This document shows positions 5,377 through 5,799 of a DNA stretch of 5,799 bases, piece after piece. The translations under genes and the position numbers were made by a program. The notes below the pieces were generated by a model, which saw only the letters and a program-made list of their open reading frames with translations, was not told the origin of the DNA and did no database searches. This DNA is from Treponema sp. (lineage in GTDB: Bacteria > Spirochaetota > Spirochaetia > Treponematales > Breznakiellaceae). How positions within the stretch are numbered: position 1 is the stretch's first letter; every line of letters starts with the position of its first letter. The stretch lies in contig JAISRW010000010.1 of NCBI GenBank assembly GCA_031273405.1, forward strand, positions 1-5,799, in the 5' to 3' direction.

Positions 5377-5799
5377 ATGAGGATTACCACCCGCGGCCGT
5401 TACGCACTCCGGGCATCTCTCGCATTAGCCAGGCTTGGAAAGGATGGAAACCCTGTTTCTATCAGCATTTTAGGGGAACAGGAAAATATTTCACCGGTTT
5501 TTCTGGAACAGATTTTTTTCAAACTGCGGAAGGCGGGGATCGTTACCTCCGTCCGCGGACCCGGCGGGGGGTTTTGCTTTGCCCAACCCCCGGAGAAGTT
5601 GACGCTTAAGGAAATTTTGGACGCCGCCGGGGAAGAGCTGAATTTAACCCCCTGCGATAAAAAGAAAGACTCATGCGACCGGTTCGGGTATTGTCTGAGT
5701 CATTCGATATGGGATGGTGTAACCGAACTTGTTAATAATTATTTTAGAGGTATAACGCTGGCTTCCATCCTTGAAAAAAACGCTGTTCCGGGAAAAGAC
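5377..5799 (+). CDS. Rrf2/IscR-family Fe-S-type transcriptional regulator (cut by right edge)
   Basis: 141 residues are visible without a stop. The start MRITTRGRYALRASLALA is the classic Rrf2 beginning. A winged helix-turn-helix follows, with VSISILGEQENISPVFLEQIFFKLRKAGIV at 27-56 as recognition region and the wing VRGPGGGF at 59-66. The cluster-binding segment has C93, C100 and C106, plus H109 three residues after the last cysteine. This parallels C92, C98, C104 and H107 of E. coli IscR, which hold a [2Fe-2S] cluster, except that the first gap is six residues here instead of five. A further C67 lies in the wing. The ATG at 5377 has a GAGGGGG ribosome site at 5363-5369. By family, it should sense Fe-S, redox or NO status and probably controls genes to the right, possibly Fe-S assembly genes; that part is outside the window. 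Confidence 0.9.
   Translation, partial: MRITTRGRYALRASLALARLGKDGNPVSISILGEQENISPVFLEQIFFKLRKAGIVTSVRGPGGGFCFAQPPEKLTLKEILDAAGEELNLTPCDKKKDSCDRFGYCLSHSIWDGVTELVNNYFRGITLASILEKNAVPGKD

Noticed and set aside
1..5799. CRISPR array, tRNA, insertion sequence or phage-related system
   Set aside because: No regularly spaced repeats, cloverleaf pattern, transposase motif or terminal inverted repeats were seen on either strand. The gene content is mostly core chromosomal.

Overview
The window looks like chromosomal DNA from a spirochaete, most likely a Treponema of the GC-richer, termite-gut type. This is inferred from the protein families, the roughly balanced base composition and the gene mix, not from a marker gene. 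All functions below are judged from motifs read by eye. Seven of the nine genes on view form one leftward block, one more leftward gene lies to its right, and a single gene at the right edge points rightward.

Left block, read in the direction of transcription (right to left): a 57-residue putative zinc-ribbon protein with its own promoter (3793-3966), ribosomal protein S20 with a TTG start (3401-3676), an HU/IHF-type DNA-binding protein (2979-3323), apolipoprotein N-acyltransferase Lnt (1318-2982), a receiver-domain response regulator with a helical C-terminal half (608-1321), a bactofilin (158-580), and the start of a CinA C-terminal/PncC-type amidase (from 165, running off the left edge). 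HU-lnt and lnt-regulator each share a 4-base ATGA overlap, regulator-bactofilin are 27 bases apart, and bactofilin-amidase overlap by 8 bases. This compact spacing points to co-transcription and translational coupling. It joins nucleoid, envelope lipoprotein maturation, signalling and cytoskeletal functions in one unit.

Right part: a Gfo/Idh/MocA-family oxidoreductase (4084-5169) runs leftward. It is divergent from an Rrf2/IscR-like regulator (5377 to the right edge) that carries a Cys-Cys-Cys-His set fitting an Fe-S sensor. The 207-base divergent spacer is AT-rich with a GC-rich dyad in the middle. It holds candidate promoters on both strands, and in the oxidoreductase leader a hairpin followed by nine U residues directly before the Shine-Dalgarno sequence.

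No tRNA, rRNA, CRISPR array, insertion sequence or phage gene was seen. Most of the window is conserved housekeeping DNA. The points most worth a second look are the terminator-like leader of the oxidoreductase, the IscR-like regulator and its divergent partner, the coupled HU-lnt-regulator-bactofilin cluster, and the small zinc-ribbon gene with a dyad over its promoter.
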